A stretch of DNA of 64,000 nucleotides from Sodiomyces alkalinus F11 (Eukaryota > Ascomycota > Sordariomycetes > Glomerellales > Plectosphaerellaceae): positions 1,063,310 through 1,127,309 of the forward strand of contig NW_021167082.1 in the NCBI RefSeq assembly GCF_003711515.1, written 5' to 3'. Under the pieces are notes generated by a model. That model was not told the DNA's origin, made no database searches, and worked only from the letters and a program-made list of their open reading frames with translations. The translations under genes and the position numbers were made by a program. Below are positions 45,385 through 56,100 of this stretch, one piece after another. Every line of letters begins with the position of its first letter. Within the stretch, counting starts at the first letter, position 1.

Positions 45385-46639
45385 CTACCTCCGGGGATAG
45401 CCTGGCGGGTTGAAGCCTGGTGGCGGCATGAATCCCGGAGGAGCCGGGGGTGTGCCAGTCGGTCCAGGAGGGCCATTGGCAAGCCCCGGGGCAGGAGGCG
45501 CACCCCCAAACCCTGGCGGCACGGGGGGAGCAGTCCCGGGAGCTGCCCCAGGAGGCGCACCGGGCGGCCCACCAGGAGGCCTAAAGCCAACTGGTTGGCT
45601 CCCGGGGTGGAAATCAGCTGGGTTTGGATAGGCTCGTTGTGCCTGAGGCGGGCGTGCCGGTAGCCCAGAAGGCGGCGGCGGAAGTGGCACGCCACCGCGA
45701 CCGTAAGGGGCAGGGGGACCACCGCCAAGGCCTTGTGGCGAAGGCACGACGTTATAGGGGGATGGACCTCGCGGCGGGGGCGCGAAGCCAGCCGGCATCC
45801 CGGGTGCTGGCATTGGTTGACGCTGGAGTGGATGGCCGCTGCCCGGATCGAAGCCGGCCGGTGGCGGCGCCGTGGCGGCGGGTGATTGCGCTGGAGGCAC
45901 GGCTGCAGCGGGGGTGGACGACGCCAGGAAGGCCGGTGGCACTGGCTGAAGCTCCGGCAAGATGTTCCTCTTCTTGGCCTGAGCCGCCAGCTCACGCTCA
46001 GCCTTATCACCGTGACGTTCTCCCTTGCCGTCCTTCTTGAAGGCGTACTGGACGGCAACTTCCTTGCTGAGGATGTATTGGCCATTGAGATTCGCGACGG
46101 CCGCATCGGAGCTGTCGAAGTCGGCGTACGAGATGAAGCCAAAGCCCTTGGACGTTCCGTTGTCTTCGCGTGCGACCTTGGGCATTGTGAGGAGGGGTCC
46201 GAACCGCGAGAAGGTGTCGTACAGGGTCCTCTCGTCGACCGTGGGGTCCAGATTTCCGATGAATAGCTCGGCGCCCACCTCTGCTTGCTTTTGTTTGTCG
46301 GCACTAGCTTTGTTGACGCGCAAAGATTTCCCGTACAGCTTGATCCCGTTCATGACGTTGGCTGCGTACTCGGCGTCAGCTGGGGTTCGAAACTCGACGA
46401 AGCCGAAGCCTTGGTGGTTCTGAGTGACGCGGTCGCGGGGCATGTAGATGTTGTGTATCGGGCCCATTTGAACCATGATTTCGTACACCATAGCTGGCGA
46501 GGCGCGCTCATCGATGTTTCCGATGTAGACCGTCGCCTCCTTGTCCTGTTCCCTAGTAGGCAGGTTCAATGTCAGACGTTGAGCGGATGGGAATAGCGGG
46601 AAGGGACAGGAACACCTACCAATGCCTGTTTTGCGCCAT
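45385..46639 (-). CDS. SF3B4: U2 snRNP SF3b subunit 4 (Hsh49/SAP49)
   Basis: Two exons on the minus strand, 46639-46620 (20 nt) and 46552-45385, 395 residues. The N-terminus is MAQNRHW/EQDKEATVYIGN, with the short first exon confirmed by the in-frame Trp. Two RRMs are clear: the first with VYIGNI and QGFGFVEF (about 13-90), the second with LFIGNL and KGFGFISY (about 100-180). The rest is a long Pro/Gly/Ala-rich low-complexity tail ending PPGFNPPGYPRR. In the spliceosome this protein sits in SF3b next to SF3B2 and contacts pre-mRNA near the branch site. An in-frame Met upstream in the intron (46656) is rejected because it would skip the conserved start. Divergent from TOM7. Confidence 0.95.
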
Positions 46640-47164
46640 CTTGAGTTTTGTTTCACAGGAAGACGGTCGAGACGGGCTCGGGTGGTTGATGACAGCCTGA
46701 AGGCGAAGACAATTATTTGCTGCGATTCAAGCCGTTTAATCCATCTAGTACTCCCTGGTGTAAGTCGCGGTGGAAACTCGAGGTCGTTGCAGATGGTGGT
46801 CGTATGTTTTTACAAAAGATTCAGTGCAGCCCGTTCCAGGTTGGTAGCATGAATATTAAGGTACATGGGTACTTAGCTTAAGTACTTCGGATTTCGTATT
46901 TCGTATTCCGCAGCTCCAGAGGCATCGTATCCACACCTATGCCGAAGAATGATCCGGATTAAGCTGTTTTTCCGATCGACCAGAATTTGTCGCGACAGAA
47001 AGTCAGATAGGGCATCGAAAGCAGAGAAAGGAGCTTTGAGAGTACGGAGATAGACACGCCTCGCAAATCGATCAACCACAGCACTTCAACGACCGTCGAT
47101 CTCAACGTCTATTTCGAGGTTCTCTTTACCAATATCTTCGCATTATCATATTTCAATCCACAAG
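46640..47164. promoter_or_regulatory. Divergent promoter between SF3B4 and TOM7
   Basis: A 525-bp head-to-head spacer holding both promoters. It includes a direct repeat of the type TTTCGTATTTCGTATTCCG near 46890-46910. Confidence 0.6.
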
Positions 47165-47589
47165 ATGTTCACGCTTTCCGAGGAGTCGAAGGTAGGGATT
47201 ATCCAGTCGCCATCTCAATACAGGACTAGGAGAGACTGATGGCCGGGGACTTCATAGGAGCGCATCGGCAAGATCATCGAGGTCTCGCGCATTGCTATTC
47301 ACTAGTACGTTTTCCCAAGAGAGGATGCTCAACAAACATGCATTTGTCCATGACTAACAATGCTTCCTTCTCCAGCGGATATCTACCTCTCGTTCTCTAT
47401 CTTGGTGCGGACGAAAACAGTTCTTTCTCGGTTTATACCCCCCCAAGAGACTAACGCTATTTCTTCTTCAGGCTGGACGCGCAGCGAGCCTCGTCCCGCA
47501 TTCATCCGGTAGGTTCCGCCGGTTTGGTCATGCTTTTAGTACCAAGTCGCTGATTAGAACGCCGCAGTCTCCTCTCTCCTCTCTCCTAA
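47165..47589 (+). CDS. TOM7: Mitochondrial outer-membrane translocase subunit Tom7
   Basis: Five very short exons, 47165-47191, 47258-47304, 47376-47404, 47472-47508 and 47568-47589, encode 53 residues. The start is MFTLSEESKERIGKI and the single transmembrane segment is YGYLPLVLYLGW. The tail PRPAFIRLLSPLS matches the fungal Tom7 end. Tom7 tunes assembly and stability of the TOM complex, the entry gate for mitochondrial preproteins. All four introns are GT-AG, 59-71 nt, and every join keeps frame and restores a family residue (Tyr at the second, Gly at the third, Arg at the fourth). Introns make up more of the gene than coding sequence. Overlapping short frames on the same strand are artefacts. 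Confidence 0.93.
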
Positions 47590-48147
47590 GCAACACCGAT
47601 ACTATTCGAACCGAAACTCTGTATTATAGACCATCATCACTGGGGGGTCACAGGCATTTTCGCAGTCATGGCTGCCTGGGTTGGGCTGTTAATTCTGGGG
47701 AGGCCGGGGTGTAAGTGAGGGCTGGCATACGGCCGACGACCCCCTCACTCATGATCTGTACAATTATTGCAAACAATAAAAAATGATGAAATCTGCTCCA
47801 ATAACACTTCCCTTGGTCGCACAAACATCTGATGGGGCATGGTTTCCAGTGCAGATTCAAGCGGATATATGGTCGAGGTGGAGGGCTGTGTGGCATTCTT
47901 CGTGGACGGGTGCTTATATTGCCCATTGCCGCTGTTCAAATGAATCCCTTGATCACTATCACCGACAGCAACTGGCATTGTAGTGAGCACTCCATGGCGT
48001 CCTAAGTTGTTCACATTAGATACACCATCTTCCATACCTTCTCAGATCGAACACCTAAGACCAGGAACGGATATCTTGTTTTATTACCATGCAAACCAAA
48101 AAGAGATATAAGACGGGCGGAAGAGCAAAAAAAGATCAATTTAACCT
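47590..48147. other. Intergenic, TOM7 3' region
   Basis: No gene seen. An A7 run at 48128-48134 is the T-run Pol III terminator of the minus-strand tRNA-Thr. Confidence 0.5.
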
Positions 48148-48219
48148 TGCCGAAACACGGAATCGAACCATGGATCTTCTGTTTACGAGACAGACGCCTT
48201 ACCACTGGGCCACTCCGGC
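48148..48219 (-). tRNA. tRNA-Thr, anticodon CGT
   Basis: 72 nt including the discriminator A. On the minus strand the acceptor GCCGGAG pairs with TTTCGGC (two G-U pairs). The A box is TGGCCCAGTGG, and the anticodon stem TCTGT/ACAGA encloses the loop CTCGTAA with anticodon CGT. The T-stem CATGG/CCGTG surrounds TTCGATT. A T7 terminator follows on the minus strand. No intron. It lies 284 bp upstream of FLX1 in the opposite direction. Confidence 0.94.
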
Positions 48220-48503
48220 TTGTTGGTTGATATGGCGCTTGTGAAAAGTGCTCCTTGTACCTTTTACCGCTAACTCAACCACCATTCATGCAAGGTTGCA
48301 TCAGACCCAGGACCCAGCTCCACCCAGCGCGCGATCAACAAAACATCCTGAAAAGCTCGTTATCAAACACGCTCGCCGTTGGCAAACGCCTCGACGACTC
48401 GGCGACGGCTCGTCAAGATTTCGGGATCTCCCACCCTCTCACCCAAGAGCGGTAACAATGTGAACCGTAATAATACTAATAATCCTTATTTATTCTCTCA
48501 TTC

Positions 48504-49565
48504 ATGTCGCAAATCAGCCATGGCGGTCTTTCACCCGCCCTCGTTGAGTCGGTCGCTGGCCTCTCCGCTGGTGCTGTCGCAACCCTGATTGTCCACCCGC
48601 TCGACATAGTTAAGACTCGAATGCAAAGTACGGCGAATATTCCACTCTGCTTCTCTCTGTAGGATGACCCTGTTTTTGCTAATTACATTGTGTAACCAGT
48701 TCACCGAAGCTCCGCGGGCGGACCACAGATCCCGCCGACGACCATCGCAGTCATCCGTTCCCTCACTCAGAATCCGAAACCACTCGCTTCTCTCTACCGC
48801 GGACTAGGCCCTAATCTTTTGGGAAATGCCACGAGCTGGGCGTCTTTCTTCTTCTTCAAGTCCCGCGTCGAGCGCGCTGTGGCGAACTGGAAAACACAAG
48901 CAGGCCCCTTTGACACCGATAACCGGGTCCCAACCAAGGAAGCTCTCGCTACCTACGATTTCTTCCTTTCCTCTGCGCTTTCCGGTGCCCTGACCCAGGT
49001 CCTCACCAACCCGATCTGGGTTCTGAAGACCCGCATGCTCTCCTCCGACCGCTCCGCCGAAGGCGCTTACCCGTCCATGGTCGCTGGCGCTCGCCGCATC
49101 TACGCGACCGAGGGTTTCCGCGGGTTCTACCGCGGCCTCGCCGTTGGCCTTGTTGGCGTCTCTCACGGTGCCGTTCAGTTTGCCGTATACGAGCCCCTCA
49201 AGCGCATGTACCTCCGGGGCAAGGGGCTCCCGGAGAGGCTAGATCAGTCGCGGGGAACTGATGGCGGAGCTGCCCGCATTGGCAACGAGGCGACCATCGT
49301 GATATCCAGCGTCTCCAAGCTGACTGCCGGGGCCGTGACATATCCTTACCAGGTGCTGCGGAGTCGGCTTCAAAACTATGATGCCGATAAACGGTTCGGA
49401 CGCGGCATCCGGGGCGTGGCTTCCATGTTGTGGAGGGAAGAAGGTATCAGGGGCTTCTATCGGGGCCTTGTACCCGGCGTGGTGAGGGTAATGCCCGCTA
49501 CCTGGGTCACCTTCTTGGTGTATGAGAACGTTAAGTATTATCTGCCCCGTCTTCTTGGCGAATAG
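48504..49565 (+). CDS. FLX1: Mitochondrial FAD/folate-type carrier Flx1
   Basis: Two exons, 48504-48627 and 48700-49565, 329 residues. It has three mitochondrial carrier repeats, each with the signature after its odd helix: HPLDIVKTRM, NPIWVLKTRM and YPYQVLRSRL. The PxWxxK in repeat 2 and PxQxxR in repeat 3 are typical of the FAD/folate branch (yeast Flx1, human SLC25A32) rather than ADP/ATP or phosphate carriers. GFYRGL blocks after repeats 2 and 3 are also standard. It should sit in the inner mitochondrial membrane and move FAD or related cofactors. The start (MSQISHGGLSPALVES) was chosen because it joins in frame to the first helix. The intron (72 nt) directly follows KTRMQ. Confidence 0.92.
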
Positions 49566-52500
49566 ACTCGTTATGGCTTCCAAAAGAGTCCGATAGACTC
49601 GTCAGCCCTCTTCCTTACACGGGAGAAAGTCACCTTCTCCGTCCATAGAGACGCAGAGTTTCTACTCAGGTGATCTTACCTTAAGGCAATATCATCCACG
49701 CTCTCCGAGCACCGAGCGTCACCATTTACTCATGTTTGTTTCCCTGCTTTCTAGCATCGACATACGAACATGCTAGCACTTATAGTTGTGATGTTACTCC
49801 AACTCTCGAAAGACACAGTCGAATTCGCTCCTGTCGGTGTTGCTGGCCATGCGCCCGCGTGTATTTGAATAACTACTCAGTGCCTCCGAAGCGGAATCGG
49901 GCGTTAACCGGAATCGACCGACTGTTCTTTCAAAGTCGCATCCAAAACATAGACAACAGCCATTTTCCGTCAAGGTCAAGTGGGGGAAATACAAGGTACA
50001 GAAGAATCAGGAATATGTGTCCTAGGAAGCTTGTAAGAAGTGGAATAGCTCGGAGCTCCGTGAACAGCATCACGGCCAAATAACCGTTTGCATGCAATCG
50101 AGAAGAGATGGTTGGTTCGATCTACGCACTTTGGACTGCCAGAGGTTGACCTAGCTTTATCAAGGACACACAACGCCTGTATGCACGAATCGGAGTGACT
50201 AGAGATATATAGACGGGCACACCGCTCAGGATATCTCACTGAATTCCGCGGCTGGGAACGCAGACAGATAGATGGCGGTCTGCTTCGCCCAGACCAACAC
50301 TTTTCACATCAACACACAAGCATATCAACTGTTAGTCAACGACGAAACAACGCAACTCAGAATGGACGGCAACGTACAGTCAAAGATGGCTCTGGCCGTT
50401 TGTAAACGAGTAGACACCACCATCACCGGTTGAACCCCTCACTAATGCAGACTCATCTTGATACCCTGTCCAGCTGTGCCCTGCCGCTACGTATGTACCC
50501 TATTTCTCCCCGGTGCCGGAGTTATCTCCGGCGGTCAGCATCACAATTTCAGGGTCTGGCATGAAAGAGATGAATGGCGCCTGGGGTCGAGCTGACGACT
50601 GAAACACACAGAGCGAACTTCACTAATCACGATACAGGAAAAATAAAGGGATGCCTGGAGCCTTCTCTTTCTTCGCATATGCACTCCCTTGACTCTGGTT
50701 CGTGCAGTGTGTCTCCGTCGAGTCCTCGGCATTACTTCGCTCAAAACTACCCCTTTGGATCACCAAAAAGCTGGGCAGGCAGACAACAAAAAAAGGCTCG
50801 AAGCATGCCCAAGGTAGTATCGGTCTCGTTGTCGCGGAAAGGTCCGTCCTAGCTGCATGTTGAAGGGACGAGGTCGGTGTCGATACTGGCGCCAATACCT
50901 ATACGAACATGATTATCAGTCCACTTCGACTTGGGGCAACATCTGAACATCATGCCCCGCCTCGATGTGTCCAGATACTGGTTATTATGGAAGGGGCAGG
51001 GCGATTCCCCAGCCCTGATCATGACGTGCGTCAGCAAGACATTTCAGTGATGAACAAATATCATCCCGCTGAGATCTGTGTCCAAGGTCGCGAAATTTAC
51101 TTCACTTGATGAGACTTGGCGAGAAACACTTATTTGAAGGCAGATGCAAAGTCCCACAGACGAAACAACAGGATGGATACGATGTAAACAGCCAAACAAG
51201 GCAGGCGCGCTTCAGCCGAATGGCCTACGAAACACTATCGACAATATCTCTTCCCATACCGCGCAGAACATTGGCTGTCCTCTGATTACGATGTATTCAT
51301 ATTATTATTAGGTGCTCAAGATTTCCCAGGGAGGGACCCGCCACGACCAGAGGTGGCTGATTAAAACAATCGAGGCGTTGCCCAACCCCTGTTATGCTTG
51401 CATACCCATCCGTTGCCCTGGGACCCGATCTCCTTCGTGGCGCAGATGCTTGCGGTGATCGGGAAACGCGGGAAACGGAGAGAACTGAAACGAAGAAAAA
51501 CAACGACTCCTCGGTGCCAAGCGGACCCTATGCTGATCCTTCGACTTTGACCCTAACCCACCACCCCAACCAGTTCGCCTCTCTTTGCCTAGGTAGTTGG
51601 TAAGACACCTTAGCACGATGAAAATGGTAGGACTTTGCGAGCCGGGGTGGTAGGGAGCAACGTGACTACAGAGCAAGTAATATTGACAAGGGGACCTGGA
51701 GAGCTGAAATGACTTGAATGAGATGCCCGTCAACGAGTTGTTATCATTTAGGTATCACATCACCTTTAACCCCTGTGGGCGGAGGGATATGATGAGAAGT
51801 ATAATTACCCTTTACAGCGTAGATATTGGTCCGGGGGATCTGACCCATGGCCCGCGTGCGTCCGTGGTAATTTTTCGGGCACATGAGACCGGATTGCTCG
51901 GCCCCGGCCCCCTCGCCTCCTTGCTACCGGGGTCATCCCGTTTTGAATGAATGCCAGGATTTTGCGAAAACATGATCGCCAGCTCGGCTGTCTGTGCTCG
52001 TGCGTGNNNNNNNNNNCCCCCCCCACCGGTCGGGCTGAGATGAGTTCATCCTCGACTGTCGGAGACATGCCATGGGTTATGCGTTTGTGCTCTTGGTCTT
52101 CCGAAGCTTTGCATACCTCTTGAACTGCCTCCCAGGTCGAGGTCCGAGTAATCAGCACTTCTCGAATATTAGGAGTTATAAAGTACAATTATCATGACCT
52201 ACCTTATCATCAATACATTGTCTACATCCCGCACCAATGACCTTGGTGCCCGTTACCTACAGCTGCAGACTTGATCGAGTAAGCTAAGACATTATCTCAT
52301 CCAATCTCGACGTGGTCCACAACGACGGTTACTATACACTACACTACCTACACTACTGCTGAAGTCTCCACTACTGCCCAAATCGCCACTTCAGTTTTCC
52401 CCTTTCTAAGCAGCATACCCCCGATTAGGAGGGAGAATAACTTGCCCACACAGCAACCGCTCTGCCCGCATATGTGTAGTCTACATATGGGCCTTTCGTG

Positions 52501-52755
52501 GAGTTACCTGACTCAATTCAGCTCTCGGTGTTAATACGGAGTGCGAACTCGACCACACAAAATCTCTCAGGTCCTGACGATCAGATAAAGGTCCGTGTCA
52601 CACTCGCATGAGCCGCGACCAACCGGTTCGAAAACGTGGCAACAAGCAGGGAATTATGAAGTACTTTGTAAGACAGTTTCTCGGAATGGTCCAATACCCC
52701 TCGACGGAACGGGAGCCAAAATGAAGACATTTTGGGGGTCCTCGATTTGTGGTTG
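49566..52755. other. Gene-poor interval
   Basis: No gene I can support. Open frames are at most about 120 codons and overlap on both strands. It includes a 10-N assembly gap at 52007-52016. Confidence 0.5.
52007..52016. other. Assembly gap (10 N)
   Basis: Ten N bases followed directly by a C run, so the gap probably reflects a homopolymer or GC-rich drop-out. True length is unknown. Confidence 0.98.
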
Positions 52756-53199
52756 CAGTTCAACTGACCATTGCCCCCCCTGCTAGCGTAAAGTTCACCT
52801 GACCTGACCATTGCTATAGGCTTTAGACCTCGCCCGACCATTGCTCGCCAAGCCAGTACCAATGGTCGGGTGAGGTCTACGGGCCGGAAGGGTGCTGATA
52901 TATCACGTGACCTAGTTCTTAGTATAATTTTCACCTTAGTCACTATTAATATATCACGTGACCTAGTTATTAGGTGTAATTTTCACCTTAGTTACTATTA
53001 TAGTAGCGATTTAATTCCCCTCTATTACTTTTCCGTCCCGCTGACCTCACCCGACCATTGGTACCCTCTTGGCGAGCAATGGTCGGATGAGAAGCAAAGG
53101 CCATAGCAATGGTCAGGTCAGGTGAACTTTACGCTAGCAGGGGGGCAGCACAGGGGCAATGGTCAGGTCAGCAGGGGGGGGCAATGGTCAGTTGAACTG
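52756..53199. mobile_element. Foldback / MITE-like element with long terminal inverted repeats
   Basis: Both ends carry CAGTTCAACTGACCATTGC as a perfect inverted repeat. The match continues inward over about 100 bp, including TGCTAGCGTAAAGTTCACC and ACCTGACCTGACCATTGC. The right arm has about 34 bp extra. The octamer GACCATTG or its complement occurs about ten times, so each arm also folds on itself. The middle (52898-53002) is two copies of a 51-bp AT-rich unit. There is no coding capacity, so it would be non-autonomous. No clear target duplication flanks it. Confidence 0.75.
52898..53002. repeat. Two tandem 51-bp units inside the foldback element
   Basis: Units begin ATATATCACGTGACCTAGTT and end ACTATTA, with a few substitutions between the copies. 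Each contains a CACGTG palindrome. Confidence 0.85.
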
Positions 53200-56100
53200 T
53201 ACCGTTGTAGTCTCCCTGGATTTGGGGGGGGAGGGGGCGGGCGAAAGGGGGGTCCAGCTCTCAGCTGCTCACAACCTGCCTCCGAACGGAGCCTTAGATA
53301 GAACATATTCATCTTATCTTTCCAGGGGTTTTAACCCTATGGGAAAACTACCTTACGTTGTACTTCATACGGTACCTGAACGTTGTAAAGCACAGACTGT
53401 AATTGTGAGCGACGTCGGCGGCGTCCAAACACATATAACCAGTACGAAGGTTTTATAGAAGGACTTACCTAAGGTGCTCCGTAATATAGGTATGGATACA
53501 TACAACGTGCGCACATTATGGACCACAGAGCCAACAACGAGGATGGTGTCGTGTGCATGAAACTAGGAGATTGTAGACTGGGAATAGCTAGCCTTGGCGA
53601 CGTTGAAACGGTCTTGGGTAGTATTCCGGGCGGAAAATAAGTATATGGTTATTTGGGTTATGATTGAAGGATCTATACTTCTCCTTCTAAGGCTGAGCGG
53701 GCGTATGGATAGGGGCACGCAATTTTGCACCTATTTCTGTACTTCGTACTTCATTGATACGTCCGTTGATTATCAGCACAGAGCCTCTGTTGTATGTAAT
53801 TACTAAGTCCGTTCATATGCGGGAAGATATATGAACAAAAGTGGACAGGCTAAGCATGAGATGCAGATGCAATATCAACATAGTCATCTACATAGATCAG
53901 TGAAAGACCGCGAACTTGTTCAGACGCAATGATTCGGTCGTAGATACCTGGGAGTAGGTGGTTAGTATCTCAGGTTCGTCCAGTGTCAATGGTAAAAGAG
54001 ACATATTATTTAAAATAAATAAGAATCCGAGAAGAAAAAATAACGTTGTCAATTAGTCTCTATTACCTGGAAGAGCGGGACGGATCGTCCATGGCTAGTG
54101 CATTTCTTCGTCCAGGTACGAATACAACGTCAGGTACCTTATACTTCTCCTCTGGTTCGCTTATAGAGCTAATTAAGGTGGAGAATTCGCCTCTATACCT
54201 AACATGAACCCCCCAGAGGAGTGCCACCTACTGTCCCACTTACGTCGTAATGGTATGTTTTAAGATAGAGCAACGCAGCATTTGTTTTTGTTTTTCAAGA
54301 AAGAGAAAAAAAACCCCGGTAGGTAAGATGGCCCTAATAATAGTGGCTTAACATTTGATTATATCGTGATGTGGGATTGGGGGGATTCCTGAAGCCCCCA
54401 CGCTCAAATCCCCTCTTTAGTCATCGGAATGGACAGAGCAAAGCGTGCTGATCCCTGGCATTGTATTAAGCTCGTAGGATGTATTTCATAGGTATCGGAA
54501 GCCCACCATTATCCGACCATTAATTAGAGCAGTGCAGGGAGGTTAGTCGAGCACGCCTTTTTTTCTTTTTTTTTTCTGCAGTTTCCCTATCAATTACTAA
54601 ACGTCCCTCCTTCTTGCTTCTTGCTGCCGGACCAGGAATTGTGCACGTATTGATCGCCGGGAAGATCGGGTTGACCGAAATCCTGGGACTGACCTGCCGG
54701 AACCGACTACCGTTACACATAACGCCTTGTGACCCCACCAGCCATTAGGGGTCGACCTTCAGCGTTGCATGGTAATATTATAATTCCATTGTCCTTTCCT
54801 CGGGTCGTGTCGGGACTTCCCTCCTCGGTGGATCAACAGGAACGGCTTAATTAACCAAGTCACTAATTACTTCGTACGAAGTACAATAAAATAGCTCGCA
54901 GCGAGTGCAACATACACCGCCAAAAACGAGGTGGCTGGTCAAGTTTGGAGATCACTAATCGGGACCTATTACCCCGCTAGGTACCATAGCCTCCTGCAAT
55001 TGGATTCGGTTGCTGATCCTCGCTCACCCTCCAAAGCAGAAGGTCAACTAATTACATGTCCAACACCTAGATTTTGTATCACAAGAAACGTTCAGTTCCT
55101 TCCTCGTAATGACCTCAAGAGTAATAATGTCTGACGCTAATGGCTATCTCAGGCCATATACCACATTTTTGGGACTCAGCAGAACCCGTTTCCCAAAGTT
55201 TCCGACTGTGGAGAAAGAAATACACGCACATGCTGCGGTATTGAGCAGTGGATGAGGAGCCGTAGTTCCAGGTAATCGGGCTAAGCTTGATCTGTTATCA
55301 ACATACCAAGCAAGGAGGAACCCGATCGATGGTTGTGTCTTAGGGAATCGCCATCGCCACGCCGTGCACGCTGTACAATGTACGCTGTAGGTACGTACCT
55401 AGGTATCTGTCATCCCGTCACATATCATGTTTTCCGGTGAGTGGTGGGTGTGATAGTCCAAGGCCAAGATCCGCTAAGCCCGCGGGACGTTTCCAGGCGA
55501 GATACGCAGATGAATCCTGGGGATATGACGAATGAGAAAGGACCAAGGCGCGTGTTTGACTCGTGCACTCTGTCGATTCTGGTACAAAGTATTCCGTATC
55601 TATTCGAATACCTACCTTACCCAGTCAAAGTCTTGCACTTGGGTATCATCTTCGCGACCCCAACGCTTGTGGATCACCATGCCCCAGGCGAAGCTTCTCA
55701 TAGAGGGGAGGGGAGATAAGCAGCTATACCCCGGAAATAGCTCCGTGTTTGCGAGCCAATCACTTATCCCAGCAGGCCCAGGTATCGCTGAGACCGTCTC
55801 GTAGAGGGGACGCTGCGAGTGTGGCGGGAAGAGAAGAAAGAGTGAGACAGGTCTTTGATATGGGCTTTGGAGAGCGAATCTGAGGCTGTGGCTTTACTCT
55901 TCGGCCGGTACTGACAATGGAACAGAAAGTGCAGGTGCACCCACGGTACGGCTCTAGAACACATCGACCGAGGGAGGGGAGGCGGTTGGACGCTTGAAGG
56001 CTTGGAGAGGTCGGAGGTGCTTGTTGATGAGGACGCCCTTGCATGAGGCGATCAAGAACCTGCTCTTGAGAGCCTACGAAGTGTACTTGCTGTGTGACAG

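Noticed and set aside
46553..46656. Alternative SF3B4 start at 46656
   Set aside because: It reads through the intron; the 20-nt exon starting at 46639 restores the conserved MAQNRHWEQDKEATVYIGN.
50090..50130. B-box-like GGTTCGATC
   Set aside because: No A box at a usable distance and no tRNA fold.
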